A DNA stretch of 64,000 nt. It comes from Campylorhamphus procurvoides. Taxonomy: Eukaryota; Chordata; Aves; Passeriformes; Dendrocolaptidae. The notes below the pieces were generated by a model. The model worked only from the letters and a program-made list of their open reading frames with translations. It did not search any database and was not told the DNA's origin. Below, piece by piece: positions 10,941 through 24,062 of this stretch (position 1 is the stretch's first letter; each line of letters opens with the position of its first letter). The position numbers and the translations under genes were made by a program. The stretch is from assembly GCA_013396655.1 (NCBI GenBank), contig WBMV01000093.1, positions 467,885-531,884 of the forward strand. The letters run 5' to 3'.

Positions 10941-13900
10941 ATGATAATGCCAAAATCTGAGAAGGCTCCTACAGAGCACCAACACATACCTCAAACTTTC
11001 AGGAAGGAGAAGGGAAAGAACCAAAATTGGATTTATCTGAATTTGGATATGAAGCAAGAGATACCACAGTTGGGTAAAACAAAAGTGTCTCGGATTCACT
11101 GTCAAAGTTGGCACATTTGTAGGAATTAAGGCTCTGCTTTTTTATGTGTATGCTTCTATAATCAAAACCTCAACTTTTAAAAAATAACCCAGACATGAGC
11201 ATGTGCCTTCTGTTCCCTTAAACTTTTCACAATTCTAATAGAAACTGCTGGAATGCCCTGTCTAGATTTAAAAAAAAAGCATTGATGTGCTTTTCTACAC
11301 ACCCAAACCAACTGTATCACCACTTATAATCCTGCTTTAAACCAAGAAATAAATAACGCTCAAGACCAGTTTTTCCTCCTAATGATAATATTATCATAAA
11401 TTTTAAGCAACTAAGGAGTTCATAATGAAAATATTTGGCAGTCCTAACTCTCCAAATACCTCAAATGAAATCACATCCATAAAATAAACTCCAGCCCCTT
11501 TCCTGCATGACATCTGGCTCATCAGCTGGAGTGGCAGAGGCAGCAGGGATGTGTAACCCTGGGATTCCCATGCCCATCTCTGCAGGACAAGGGAGCTGCA
11601 GAATGAACCCCTTCCAGGTGCCTCCTCCAGCACCTGCAGGGACCAGGGCAGGGACTGCTGGGAGCTCCAGGCAAGGGAGGACCATCAGCACTGGGGACTA
11701 CGGGCTCTGTGCTCAAGAGATTTATAAAATGTTATCCCAGCAGACATAAAGAGCAGTATGGCAGTGCAAATGATTTTTACCAGGATGGATGTTTCTTGTA
11801 GTTCTGCTTCTAAATTGCTCACATCCTTTGAAACATCCCATCCTTCAAGAGTGGTAAAATAATCACTGAATAGAGTGAAACAATTAACAAAACTAAATGG
11901 AAGAAAATAAACATCTACTCTTGAGTCACTTACTGATGTCCTACAGATCACTTCTTTGGTGGAATTCAGTCTCCTAGAGAACAAAAGAGCTTTGAACTCA
12001 AAACTTCTCAGAAAATGTACTGGCCTAAAACTCCCCAAAGAGCAGATCTGTCATGGGAGGGAGCCAATTGCTGCTGCTCCCTCTGCACTAACCAGGGAGC
12101 TCAGCCTGCTCCACCACTGCAGTTGATGTTCTGCTGCCTCAGAGGTGTCCTGGAAGCTGCAAAAGACTTTGCTCATTTTAGGTTGCAAACACTGTAAGAA
12201 TTCTGGGAAGGGCCTTTCTGGGCTGCAGGCTGCACACCCCTCCACACTGAATCTCCCTCTGCACTAAGGTGATGGGTTCTGAGAAGCTCAGGACCTTGAT
12301 GGCAGGTTACACAGGGTTACTTCAGGATTTCCCACCCTCACTCCAGCTGTCTCAAGCCTACAAGGTAAAGCTCCCTTGGCCCAAAGCAAGGCCAACTTTT
12401 AGCCTGTTGTGTCCAACACTGAGTTACCAACTGCTCACTCTGTGCCTCCAAATCCAAGGTATAAATGCACACCCCATGGAATGGCTTACATTAGTGCCAT
12501 TAATTCCTACTTTCAGCATAATCCTTCATCTGGGAGTTATTCCAAAACACAGGAGTTAATGACACTAATATAAACCATCCCAATGTAGCATGTGTTTCTT
12601 TAGCTTTTATTCCCATGACTAAATGTCTTTTTAATGCACTTTTATTTACCGTGATGGAAATAGTTTTTCCTGCTTTACTCCATCAGAAGTCTGGGTCTGT
12701 CACATTAACCCTTTTCTAGGCAAAGCTCTATAGACATATTTCCCATTCTGACTCCCAAATTAAAACCTTCTGCTGACATTCCAGCAGCGAACTATGGCCC
12801 TTTCAAGTGCTGAAAGGCCTAATGGGAACCCTGCAAAGAGGGACATTAATTGCCCCAGCAGGTTACAGAGTCTCCTGGTGCCAGGGTGCCCAGTGCTCAG
12901 CCAGCCTGGGAACAGAAAGCCTGGGAGCCTGGGAGCTTTGGGATTGAGGACCAGGGCTGCAGAGAGGCTCTGAGCTCCTGGTGCAGAACAGCTTTGGGTT
13001 CTATTCCCTGACAAGACTTTTAACCAACCTGAGGAGAAGTGGGGAATGAAGTGCCTTTGGATTTTCTCAGAGGTGTGAAATACAGGCAGAGGGGGAAGTG
13101 GATTGGAGGGATGAAGGAAAATAACTGCTATTCCCCAAAGAAGGTATGGAGAAATTCCTGATGAAAAAGTGTTATTTTATTGGAGGAAGTGGTTGAGGAG
13201 GGGAAAAGCACATAAAAGGAGTAATGAAAAGAAAGCAAAGCACGTTATTTTGTCTCCAGTCTCCTTCCTCCCCTCCCATTCCCCCAGGCAGAGCCCATCC
13301 TGTACTGGCCCTTCCAAGCTGCACTCCCTTCACCCTGCTCTCCTCGCCCTCCCAGGCACCAAATGATTTGGTTCACCAAATTTTCCTTTCATTTTTTTCC
13401 AAACCCTCCCTGCTAAGTTTACTTGTCCAATCCTGTTGTGTTCTCTCATGTCCTCCTTCACTGCTGCTGAGCACAGGGCAGTGAGAAAGGGCAGGAGATG
13501 GAGGGCTGAAAAAAGGCTGAAAAGTAAAACAAAAGCAATTTGCCTCTGAACACTGCAGTAAGGGACAAAGTTTAAACATTCTGAAGTGTTTGGTTCTCCC
13601 TTCCAGTTTACCTAATGCTGCTCAATATGTAATCTCCTTTTTAAAGCCTTTAAAAGGAAATCCACAGAGCCACCCTTAAAGTGCCCTTGGTGTTTTACTA
13701 GAATGCATCCATAAAGGAAATACCTTCAGGCAGTGACACTGCACTGCATTAACCCAGTAATTCATGGACAGCACTTCTCCAGAGTTACACACTGTATAAA
13801 TACACAGCATATGAGCAGCATAAACATGGGACAGCTGCCAAAATATAATTCTGTTTCATAAATCTGAGATTTTCAAAGAGTCATAAATACAGGGGGACCA

Positions 13901-16900
13901 GCTGCCCCCAGAAGTCAATAGACTCGGGCCTAATAGATGGATTTCAATAAATTCAGGCTAAATCCTTACTGCAGAAGATGTCTATTGATACCTTCTGCTA
14001 AGACTTCAAAAAGCACAGAAGTGTTTTGAGGCTCTCCCTTTTTATTATGGGAGAGATCCATTTCAAAAAAATTCTCTATTAAGTAAATTCCTCCATCTGA
14101 TTAGTTTCTTACAGTAAAGATCATTTACCCCTTGGGTTTAGATTTGGAGCATAAGAGGCTGAGACTGAGATTTTTGTGGGGAACGGGGAGATTAAGAAGA
14201 AGTAAGTTTTTAATTTAAATAGAAAATGTTTTGAATATTAACTGGTTGATCTGAAGGTTCAACAAGGAGCGCCGTAGGCAAAGAGCTTGTTCTTTGGCAC
14301 AGACACCCCTGAGGGGAGGGGGAGCTCAGAGGGAGGGCAGGAATGCAAACCTCTAAACATCACAGATCTGTCATCACAACCACCAGAAAATCAGTTAGCA
14401 TCAGTTTGATTTTAATTTTGGCAGCGAGATAATAAAGCCGCAGTAAGGGTGAACGTAGTGAATTCTGACAGAAAATGAGAGGGAGAAAGAATAAGATGTG
14501 AAAGCAAATCTAGTTCTTCTACAAGACTAATCTTAGATACAGAAGTTAACGATAAAAACACGCATTTCTACTTCAGTGGTTTTCTCTTACCCATTAGAAG
14601 TTAAAATGGAACCTACTCAAAAGAAACAGCTTATTAAGAACATCCCATCATGAACACTCAGGAGCATTTTGCTTCAGTAAAGCCACCCTGGTTTCTCTGG
14701 GGCTCTGGAGCTCCCAGGGCCATTCCCTGGTCAAGGCAAGGCTGGCACAAGTGGAGGGTGGCGATTCCTCAGCCACGGGGCCTGGCCTTCACTGGCAGCT
14801 CTTTGTACCAGGCAGGAGCACAAGTGAAAAGAGCCATCATAAAACCAGCTTTGAGTTATTCCAGCCTGAGATACTCTCTCCTTACAGCCCCTGCCTCTCT
14901 GCACCCCTGGATGCTGCAGCTCCAGCTACACAATGCTGGGGTGAGTGCCAGGCACTGGCAGGAGCAGCCTCTGCCCTCTATGGCCAAAGACAAACCCAGA
15001 GGATGAGCAGAGACAGCTGCCAGCACAAAGAACAGTCAGCAAATATCCAGGTTGTATTTTTAATGATTATTGATTTATTTTATTTTTTTTTATACTATGA
15101 AACGAGGATGAAGGATTTAAAGCCACCATGAAGCAATGGTTGGTTTAACCTTGGGCACCAATGCCTGAAATGCCAGAGCTCCAGGTGGGCTGGCAGAGAC
15201 AGCTCCTTTTTGCGTGTGCAAAATGACTTTCTGACTCCTTCTGACCACCAGTCCAGTTGTTCTAGCTCTCTTGCTGTTGAAATTTGAGAATGTGCAGTGC
15301 TTCCTTCCCAAGAACTCTTTGGGAGCAATATAAAGGTGACATTCTTTGGAAGATGCAACCTGTAACCAAAGGTGTCCTTAACTTCCATGGGGATGTGTTC
15401 ATGAGCCTCTGTGGGACACTGGAAACCTCTCCATTAAAAATTCCCAAAATACCTTGTGATGTGGAGTGAATGAGACTTCTTGAATCTTGGGGTCACAGTT
15501 CTGGACTTCTTGGAAAGAAAACCTTCCAGAAGAATACAGGAAATGGCTCAATCCACACTCAGGCAAGCACTCGTGGGTTTTTTCCAGGGGCCAGACACAT
15601 TAGAATCAATACTGCACATACCTGCTGAGGACCAGGAGTTGCTTGCAAGAGGAGAGAAGCAGACTGAGAGCTTGCTGGAATACCACGTGCATGGGTAAGA
15701 AATACCCTCTTGGTTTTACCCACAACTCAGCATTTTCTCTGGAGAACACCCTTCCAGCAGTGCCATATCCAGTTATTATTACACCACAGTTCATGTGAGT
15801 ACCCAAGTGTTACATCTGGTAGATATGGATCCCTAAAGCAACCAGAAAATGGAGATTTATGAGCCTGCTACTACTTCAGGTAATACATCCAGCCCTTGAT
15901 CAGGCAGTACAGACTCATGCTTGAAGAGCACGAACTCTTGGATCTATTTGCTTCCCAGGCACAACTCCACCCAGGAACTGTCACCTCCACAGCTGGGTGT
16001 CTTCAAATCCCCCTCATTACCTGACCCCTCTCCTCATCTCTTCTTCAAAGTCCCACCTGGCTTGGCAGAGGAGTGCAGTGCACCTGTATGGCACAGTCTG
16101 CAAACTCATCCCTTTTTGGGGGTTGTTTTGTTCCTGTTCTCCCTGTGGCAGCACTCACAATACCGTGTCTCATTTCCAGACATTCAAGGAAGCACAGCAC
16201 ACTTCCAAGGCCCTTGGAATCAAAAGACAGACAGGTGCCCAGGGAAAAAAATAAAAGAAAAAATAGTTAGGAGAGAGAAACAACAGTGGTAGAACAGAAA
16301 GTGGTCATTGTCTTCTCCCTTTGGTCACTGACACTCTTTTAGAGCCAAGATAAAAAGCAGCCTGTGAAAAGCCCTGCTATTCATTTTCCTTGGTACTGAG
16401 ATCACAAGAAACCTGTCGGGATTTTTGGTTTGGTTTGTTTTTGTTGCTGGGGTTTTTTTTTATTTTTTCTAAAAAGACATACCAGACTTTTCTCTAAAAA
16501 GACATTTGGAAAAAAGGAGATAGGATTGCTTTAGGCTCCTCGAGGATTTCCTGCAGGAAGCACACTGCAAAATGACGGAGATGACAACATGTGCTTTCCA
16601 AAACACAATTTCTCCGTGGATGTTGATATTTTACACACCACACTCATATTCTAAAAATAGATGACTAAAAAACAAGACTTAAAAAAAACAAAAAAAAGAA
16701 ATGGAACCAAAAATTCCCGCAGTGTTTTCTCCAGCAAGCTCTAAGTGCACAGTCCATCTTTCTTAAGTGCAATACACTCCACTATCAATTTGTGCACTGG
16801 ACCATTTTTCCTGAAAGCAATATCCCCAAACATAATACAGTGTTTATTTAGCTCTACAATTGCATTACCAGTGTTTCAGAGTTTAAAACAAAATGAAGAC

Positions 16901-18463
16901 AAATCAAGAGACCTTGGTAAAAAGAGGGAAAAAAGCATCTTACATCAGATTCAGGAAAGCTGCAAGAGATGCAGAAAGCACAAGGGACCAGGATTTGTAT
17001 CCAAAGAGCTGAAACACATGGAAGGACCAAGGAAAGGCCATCCAAGATGTGCAGGCACAGACTGAGGCATCTATTACTGTGAGAACACATGGACTTGTTC
17101 TCCATCTGGCAACTGCTTCCCTAGGAACCCTACCTGTTTGCAGATGAGAGATCCTGCTGTTTGCATCTGGGCAGGAGGAGAATGGGGCTGCATCCTTGGG
17201 GTCAGGAGCATGGCAATGGTTTGATGCAGAGCAGGGAATGGCTATGGAACTCCTACAGGTGTTGGCTTGATCAAAGCTTCACTCACCAAAGAGAGATCTC
17301 TACTTTACACATGGCAAAAACTGAGGTTCCTAAAGCAAATTAGAACCAGGTTTAGAGTTTCGAGCTGAGCCCCCATGACTTGTCGTCTTATGGATAAATT
17401 CTGCAGCCATCCAGTGCTTTGGTTTGATTGTCCACAGGGCTACAAATATCACAGCTTGAATTTTTGCCACTGGTTAGCAAAATTTACATTTCCTTGGAAA
17501 AAGGAGTTGAAATACAATGAACAATTCTTTTTAAATTAAATAAGCAACACAGCTGATTGTTTTCTTATACCACCACACTGAGCTCCCCTCAACAAATGCT
17601 CCAACAGAAACTACCAATAATACTAATAATCATCCAGAGATTCTGTGCACAAACAGTCTAGAGCCCAAAAGAACCCAAAGGCATGCTGGAACCATCAAGT
17701 TACAGCAAGTTTATTGTTTTTGCATTGCATGTCTTACAAGACAACTTCACTTGTTAAATATGCTAAATTCCACTTTTAATTTATGTATGACTGAACATCC
17801 CTTATGAGGTTTCAAGAATGGCTCCTTCTAATTATGGCTCCTATCTGCAGCTCACTTTACATACACAACAGAAGTCCTTTACAAAGTTTGCTTATAGGTC
17901 TGTACAGGTTTAAATCCATTAATATTGCAAGGATTATGTTCACCTGGAGGGCAGGTTTGCTTCTCCACAAAGAAAACCTGCATGTAATTAAAGAACAGCT
18001 CCTTCACTCCTGCCTAACGTGGCTGCACCAGGCATCAGATACACCAGTGTTAGTGCACACCAGGAATTGAGAGAGCTACTGAAAAGCTGCATTTGGCGTA
18101 GGAGACTGCAGCCCCTCAATGTAATTAGACTTATTAATGATATTACCCACAAGGATGCCAAGCACGATGATGTTCCCTGTCACACGAGTAGCCTTGTCCT
18201 CATATGACACAAGTGTCAACAACAGCCCCATGACAACATGGAGAGCTGCTTTCTAGGCTTAGAGCCTGCATTTCTATTTAGCAACAACGCCATTTGTACT
18301 TGAAACACAAGCCCTCCCGTTTGCTGCCTCCCCTGTTTTAATCCAGATACTCCCTTCTCCCTGCTCTACCACTCTTGACTGAATCTTTTCCAAGAGATCC
18401 TGACACCCAGGAAACATCCAGCACCCCAGCTCGGAATGCTGGCCAGCACTTTGGAACACTACA
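10941..18463. other. Unique AT-rich non-coding DNA
   Basis: No gene is supportable in this 7.5-kb stretch. Low-complexity tracts are a T-rich run near 15055-15092, an A-rich run near 16226-16262, a GT/T-rich run near 16425-16470 and an A-rich run near 16665-16700. The area 14400-14620 is AT-rich and repeat-free and retains several CpGs, so it could be a conserved element. The 117-codon minus frame at 11685-12038 has one hydrophobic stretch but no recognisable domain. Confidence 0.55.
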
Positions 18464-18536
18464 CAGGATATTTTGGGTTGGAGGGGACATGGGCAGGGAC
18501 ACCTCCACCAGACCAGGCTGTGCAAAGCCCCATCCC
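18464..18536 (-). mobile_element. Internally deleted CR1 3' fragment
   Basis: On the plus strand the order TTTTGGGTTGGAGGGGAC, GGGCAGGGACACCTCCACC, and AAGCCCCATCCC is that of a reverse-oriented CR1 3' end. The segment normally found between GGGAC and GGGCAGGGACACC (the AAAGATCATC / CCAACCCCCTGCCAT part) is missing. Only about 70 bp remain. Confidence 0.75.
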
Positions 18537-18950
18537 AAGAGATGTCCTCCTGCCATCCCTCACCCTGACCTGCTGAGATTTTCAAAGTTCATCAGATAAA
18601 GTCCATTTTAACACCGAGAGAAACCACCAGTACTGCTGCACGTCCCTCCTGCACTGGATTCGACATCTCCCGTATCATCTCAGGGAAGTGTTAGTTGCCC
18701 AAAGTGAGTTTGAATCTCTGCTGGCATCTTGAAAACATATCAAGTGATGCAAATTCCTGAGTGTGGCACTGGGCACCAGCCCTCCAGAGCCCCCCGAGTG
18801 CCTGTCCCCGGCCAGCTGGCAACTGCTCCGTGTGTGCCTTCCCCAAAACTCGAGTGCCAGCAGCACAACAAAGGCAGGAGCTGCAAGGGGGAACATAAAT
18901 GAGCTTCATGGTGTGTGCACATGCAGGGACTGCCAGCCAACCCTCCCACC
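18537..18950. other. Unique DNA leading into the minisatellite
   Basis: No feature is recognised. Long minus-strand open frames enter this segment from the adjacent tandem repeat but do not resemble a known protein. Confidence 0.5.
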
Positions 18951-19028
18951 GGGCAGGGAGCACTGGAGCCAGGCAGGGAATGTGGGATAGGGCAGGGAAT
19001 GTGGGATAGGGCAGGGAATGAGGGAGCA

Positions 19029-19194
19029 GGGCAGGGAATGAGGGAGCAGGGCAGGGAATGAGGGATAGGGCAGGGAATGAGGGAGCAGGGCAGGGAATGT
19101 GGGAGCAGGGCAGGGAATGAGGGAGCAGGGCAGGGAATGTGGGACCATGCAGGGATGTGAGAGCCAGGCAGGGATGCAGGAACCAGGCAGGGAA
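19029..19194 (+). repeat. 166-bp exact direct repeat, left copy
   Basis: This block of minisatellite units recurs at 19201-19366 at a constant offset of 172 bases, with no difference that I can find by eye. The copies include the rare variant units containing GGGACCATGCAGGGATGTG, so this is more than shared unit consensus. The two copies are separated only by NGGAGA. Confidence 0.85.
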
Positions 19195-19195
19195 N
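19195..19195. other. Undetermined base (N) in the minisatellite
   Basis: This is the only non-ACGT character in the window. It lies exactly at the right end of the left 166-bp copy, six bases before the second copy begins. That position suggests a consensus failure or a contig join inside the tandem repeat. Confidence 0.95.
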
Positions 19196-19200
19196 GGAGA

Positions 19201-19366
19201 GGGCAGGGAATGAGGGAGCAGGGCAGGGAATGAGGGATAGGGCAGGGAATGAGGGAGCAGGGCAGGGAATGTGGGAGCAGGGCAGGGAATGAGGGAGCAG
19301 GGCAGGGAATGTGGGACCATGCAGGGATGTGAGAGCCAGGCAGGGATGCAGGAACCAGGCAGGGAA
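19201..19366 (+). repeat. 166-bp exact direct repeat, right copy
   Basis: This is the second copy of the block at 19029-19194. After it the array degenerates into AGGGCAGGAAGGCAGG-like units and ends near 19410. Confidence 0.85.
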
Positions 19367-19410
19367 TGCAGGGCAGGAAGGCAGGACTGGGCAGGGATGC
19401 GGGATTGGGA

Positions 19411-22400
19411 AGCCACGGGCAGCCCAGCCCAGCCTAGCCCAGTGCAGGGATGGGAGCGACAGGAGCAATGGGAACAATGGGAGCAGCCACAGCCCCTGTG
19501 CCAGCGATCCCTGTCCAAGCTGACACCCTACGAGTGATCCCCAGCAGGTCTCACTTGGAGCCAGTCTGATCCAAAGGGCTGTGTGGAAGTCTGGGAGCCT
19601 CTCTGGCAATTCTACATGGAGACATGAGGCGTGAGGAAAGCACAGAGGAGGGAGAACATTAGAGAAAACACGCCAGATTTTGCAAGTGTGGACATGGCCT
19701 TAAATTTCTATTGGCCAGGAGAAAACAAACTGTTGCCCTTCTAACCAGCCCTGCTCAAAGCACATTCTTTTAGACAACAAGCTGGCCAAACATTTATCCC
19801 AGCCAGGACAGAGATGGCTTTATCTTTGATGGAAGTTGGCAGGAAGGAAGCCAAGGAGGCTGAGCTGCTCTGGGTTTGCAATGAGAGAAACGATTCCCAA
19901 TGTCCACCTTACACCCCCTTCCACAGTTTAGCAGAGGGGAACGCTGAATCATTTGCCTGCACATCAGGACACAGACACACTGTCCCACCCCACAGCTCAA
20001 GGCCCACTGGTTGTTTTTAGCTGAAAAGTGTTTCCCAGAGCCTGGAAGATCTCAGAACTTCGGAGCAATTAAAATTCACTCCATTTCCTTCACCTGTTCT
20101 GCTGTGTTGTCCAAAAATGTCTGTGCACAGTTTATTCAGTGTGGCTTACTTGCCTTAAACACGGAAAGAAGCTGTACAAACAAATCCTTCTAGGGAAATC
20201 TATGGGCTTTAACATACTGGACTACACTAACCTCTGGAAGAGAACAGAGATATCTGTAAACTCACACTTACAAAGTAATTAAGACTGAGTAAATGAAAAT
20301 GCTCCAAGAGTTTGGTACTTCCAGCAGCCAGGCCTTCTTTTTGGCATGAATCCTCCCTTTTTCCAGTGAGTTGCACTGGGAGGAACTGAGGGAATGGATG
20401 GGTTAGAGAGGAGGTGGGGGATGCTGTCAGCACACTGGGGCTCATCAGGAGCCCCTCCATGAGAGAGGTCCATGCTGGAGACACGGGCGGCCAGGCTGCT
20501 CGACCCACCTCCCTCCCCTCCACGTGCCCATCAATCTGCTCCCCCCTCCGCCGTGGTTCTGTGGATTGACTGATTATATTTATCACACTTGTAGTTCACA
20601 GGGCAATGGTTTAAATTTCATTCAATACACTCCATCTGGGAGCGCTTTTAAAACACACCCACAAGCACATTTCTCCCTCTCACCCCGCACCCCCGCAGCG
20701 ATCAGCCATCTGTACTCTGGAAACAAATCCTAAAAAATTATTCTAAATTAAAAACTCATTTTAAAAGAAAAGTAGTATTAAACTGTTTTATAAACATAAT
20801 AAACCACAGTAAGCCTTGGTTGCAATAAATATCCAACTCTTGCCTACAGCTATTAGAATCCACAAGCGTATTTTTAAGTTTGCTAGCAAACAGTGTATTT
20901 ATTCTGACCATGATTTGTCTTCTGTGGTTTAATGCTCTCTCATGTTTCTTTCATATGTTTACAGAGGTGGGGGGAGAGAAGAGAGAGAGAAAAGCAGGCT
21001 GTCCTGAAATCTGTTTCACATTCCTGTAAGCCCTGATGGCTTTCTGAAGCACTGCCACTTCTGCACAGGGGCTGGCTCAGCCTGGGGACAGTGACATCAC
21101 AGACATGTACTGTCCCCTCCCCTGCCTCAGTTACCTTGATTAAATGTGGTTAAATTAGTCATAAAAAATACTGAAAGGAGAACAAGAGCAAGTTGTGGCC
21201 CATAGTGCAGAGAGGCACCATGGTGGGAATTTGCTGCCTCCAGCAGAGGTGTCTACATACAAAAATAAGGGTATTCATGGGAGGGTGGAGGAAGCAAAGA
21301 GAAAAGAGAGGCAGATCAGGGCAGCAACTGAAGATGGGCGTAGACATGGTATGAAAATTAACATTAAATAATTGGGTCATATGTAGGGTAGAGGTGGCTT
21401 AGCCTTGTAGCCCTAAGATAACACCCATGTGCTACTCGGTAACCCCAAAGAAATCAGGATGCTAATTATTTCTGCCGTATGAGGGAAAATACCCTATTTA
21501 AACATCTCAAAGCACTTATAATGCAGCAGACCTGTTGGTTCACCAGTAAATTCTGAGCACTGTTGAGAAGGAAAGAAATAATGTCCCCCCAGGCTGATGT
21601 GAACCCTGAAAACCAGGGGGTGCTTTGTGTGGCCAAGGGGCAGCCCTGGAGCTCCCCCAGCTCAGCCCCTTCCCCGGAGCCTCAGCAGCCAGCCAGGAAT
21701 CCCAGGATGGGGAGCCATCCAAGCCTGGCTGTTCCCAGGGCACTGGCAGGAGGGGACAGGCTGCACCCTCCCCCAGCCCCACACAGCCATTCCCACCACA
21801 GCTCTGGAGATTTATGTCAAAACACTCTGCATGAGGCCATGCAATGATTTCAGAGGAGAAGTACCGTTGATTTTTATCAGATGTTGGAGGCTCTGGGTTT
21901 ATAAACTGATGGAACACGCGTCAGTGAAAGCCCCTAAGCAGTCCTGCTGCCTTCAGATGTTACTGGCACATGTATTGCTTTCATGAGACCTTGTGAGGAA
22001 AACCTGTGCTCCACTGCCTGCTTGTCTTGTGCTTTGTGCCTCCTGGAATCATCAGATTTTTATTTCATTTAATTCTTACTAGTTATCTTACCTAGATGGG
22101 ATCTGACCAAAACAGAGTTGGTCAACTCAAGGGTCTCCAAAAAGGAGGACACGTTCCCTGCAAGAACTGCACCAGGGCTGGTGGATTAGGTAGTTCCAAA
22201 ATGTGCATTAAAAGAAATTCAGTGCAATAAGGTTAAATAAAAAGCTATTCCTTCCCATTTTCAAGACAATTATAGCTCATGATGAGTGAGTAACTAATAC
22301 AAGTTAGATTTTAATGACTGGAATTTATAATGTTACCCAAAAAAGAGGAAAAGGAAAGTGATGGAGGGCAAAGAAGTTCTAAGCAAAGCCCACACTAAAG

Positions 22401-23861
22401 AATTTATAATCAAGAAGAACAAACATTCTCTTTGGGAATTACTCTAGGCAACACAGCAAAGAATTACAGCACATAAACTAAGGTTACACAAACAGTCTAA
22501 TAAAATCGTGGGACTGATTTATGGAGCAGAGACATCTTGTAGTGTACTTCCATGGACAGCAGTTTCTGCTCAGAAGAACAACCATGTTGTAATTAGTAAA
22601 AACCAAAACAGCATCCCATCTAAGAGGGGACAATAATCAAAACCAAACACATAAATAAATAAATAAATAGCCCAAACTAACAAAGTCAGTCAAACTCTTG
22701 GAGCTATAGGCAGATACATGAAGTAATGGCTGGAAAACTTCGATCTTCCCTGAAATAACGTCTATAAATGTGTGCAAACACAGATCTACTTAACTTGTAA
22801 TGCAAAATCTTAGTTCCCTGGCCAAAGCACAGGGCAGAAATGCACACAGTGATGCCTGGGGTGCCACAGCTCAGCACATCCCATGGGGCAGAGCACAGCT
22901 TTTCCCAATCCCAGTGCTGATTCCTGCTTTCCATACACTTTATTCAGGTCTGTGACAAAGGCCAGAGACAACATCTCGGTGTACAAAGCCAAGAGAACAC
23001 CATCACACCATCAGTGCCTGTGCCCAGCAGCCCAGCCTTCCCAGCCCTCCGTGCCCCCCATTCCCACTGCTCAGCTTGGCAGCCACTTCAGCCTCTTGGC
23101 TTATTGACACCCATCCCTGTCCCCTCGTCCTGCACATCACCAGCACAGCCACAGCACGAGCCCTTCATGCAATCTGTCCTACAATTACAGTCAACAGCAT
23201 CCCAGGGACAGGGGGTGGGATGACACCAGGTGTTCCCATGGTTTGTGTGATGGGATTCACATCATCTCACGCAATCGTGGCTCTTACGCAGCAAATCTGT
23301 TTTAAATATAAGCCTTATTCATGCAGACAAAGTACAAGCAACACCACAGCCTTAAGTGTTGGCTCATTTAGGTTGTAGCCACTATTCTCCTCCCCTCCAT
23401 GATACAGAAAGGCTCTGAAACAGGTCGTGGTGTTTGTTGCCATCATCACTTTTAAACTCTCTCAGGTAACTGTCTGAAACCCTACAATGGGTCTGATACA
23501 CGAGGTGGGACGGGACTGACAAAACAAAGATGGGCCAGGAACACAGAAGGTTTCCCCTTTTCCAGTGTGGATTAAAGTGAGCAGAGAATGCTGGAAGAGG
23601 ACCATGCAGGGCCCGTGTGCCATCGCTGCTCCCACCACAGCCCATGGCCTTTGGGAGCTTTCATGAAGCCTCATGGAGAACAGGCTGGGAAAGCAGTGAG
23701 GCTCCTTTAAAACAGATTTTCCCAGAGAAACTTCCAGAAGGAGCGGGCTTGAAACAGAACTAAAGAGTGCCATCTGCTGCAGAGAGCTGGAGCGGCCTCG
23801 GGCCCTGTGAGCGAGGCAGGGGCAGTGGTGGTGGAGGTGGCACTATCTGGGGCAGGGACGG
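19411..23861. other. Unique non-coding DNA
   Basis: No exon or dispersed repeat is recognised. A short AGCCC-type run follows the minisatellite near 19421-19442. A small (AAAT)n microsatellite lies at 22650-22669. A CTCF-like core, GCCATCTGCTGC at 23769-23780 (minus-strand GCAGCAGATGGC), matches the CTCF consensus except at its outer base. The GC-rich patch 21590-21800 has longer open frames but no recognisable protein. Confidence 0.5.
22650..22669 (+). repeat. (AAAT)n microsatellite
   Basis: About four and a half tandem ATAA units; short and probably not highly variable. Confidence 0.8.
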
Positions 23862-24062
23862 CTGGCAGGGCTGTCTGGGGGACAGGGCTGTCCTGGGGAC
23901 AGGGCTGGCTATGGGGACAGGGCTGGATATGGGGACAGGGCTGTTCATGGGGACAGGGCTGTCCTGGGGACAGGGCTGTGCATGGGGACAGGGCTGGGGA
24001 CAGGGCTGTCCTGGGGACAGGGCTGGCTATGGGGACAGGGCTGCCCATGGGGACAGGGCCGA
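23862..24062 (+). repeat. GGGGACAGGGCTG minisatellite
   Basis: About eleven imperfect units of roughly 13-20 bp share the core GGGGACAGGGCTG, with linkers such as TCCT, GCTAT or TTCAT. Paired GGGG and GGG runs in every unit make the plus strand strongly G-quadruplex-prone. Both strands are open in several frames (for example Met-Gly-Thr-Gly-Leu repeats on the plus strand), as expected for a stop-free repeat. I do not regard these as coding. Confidence 0.92.

Larger units (their letters stand above)
18951..19410 (+). repeat. G-rich 19-20-bp minisatellite
   Basis: About 20 tandem units of the form GCAGGGAATGAGGGAGCAGG, with variants ending GGGATAGG (19 bp) or GGGACCATGCAGGGATG. Units are degenerate at both edges and nearly identical in the middle. 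Each full unit contains three GGG runs separated by about 5, 4 and 2 bases, so the array is a continuous G-quadruplex motif on the plus strand. The absence of stops in the repeat produces two overlapping minus-strand open frames of 275 and 289 codons made of Pro/Leu/Ser/His/Cys repeats. These are artefacts of the repeat, not genes. A single undetermined base is at 19195. Confidence 0.95.

Noticed and set aside
18951..19410. CRISPR array
   Set aside because: Units are directly adjacent with no unique spacers, and the DNA is clearly vertebrate.
18691..19609. Overlapping minus-strand open frames of 275 and 289 codons
   Set aside because: They are produced by a stop-free minisatellite read in two frames at once, and pass through the undetermined base. 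The Pro/Leu/Ser/His/Cys repetition follows the DNA unit.
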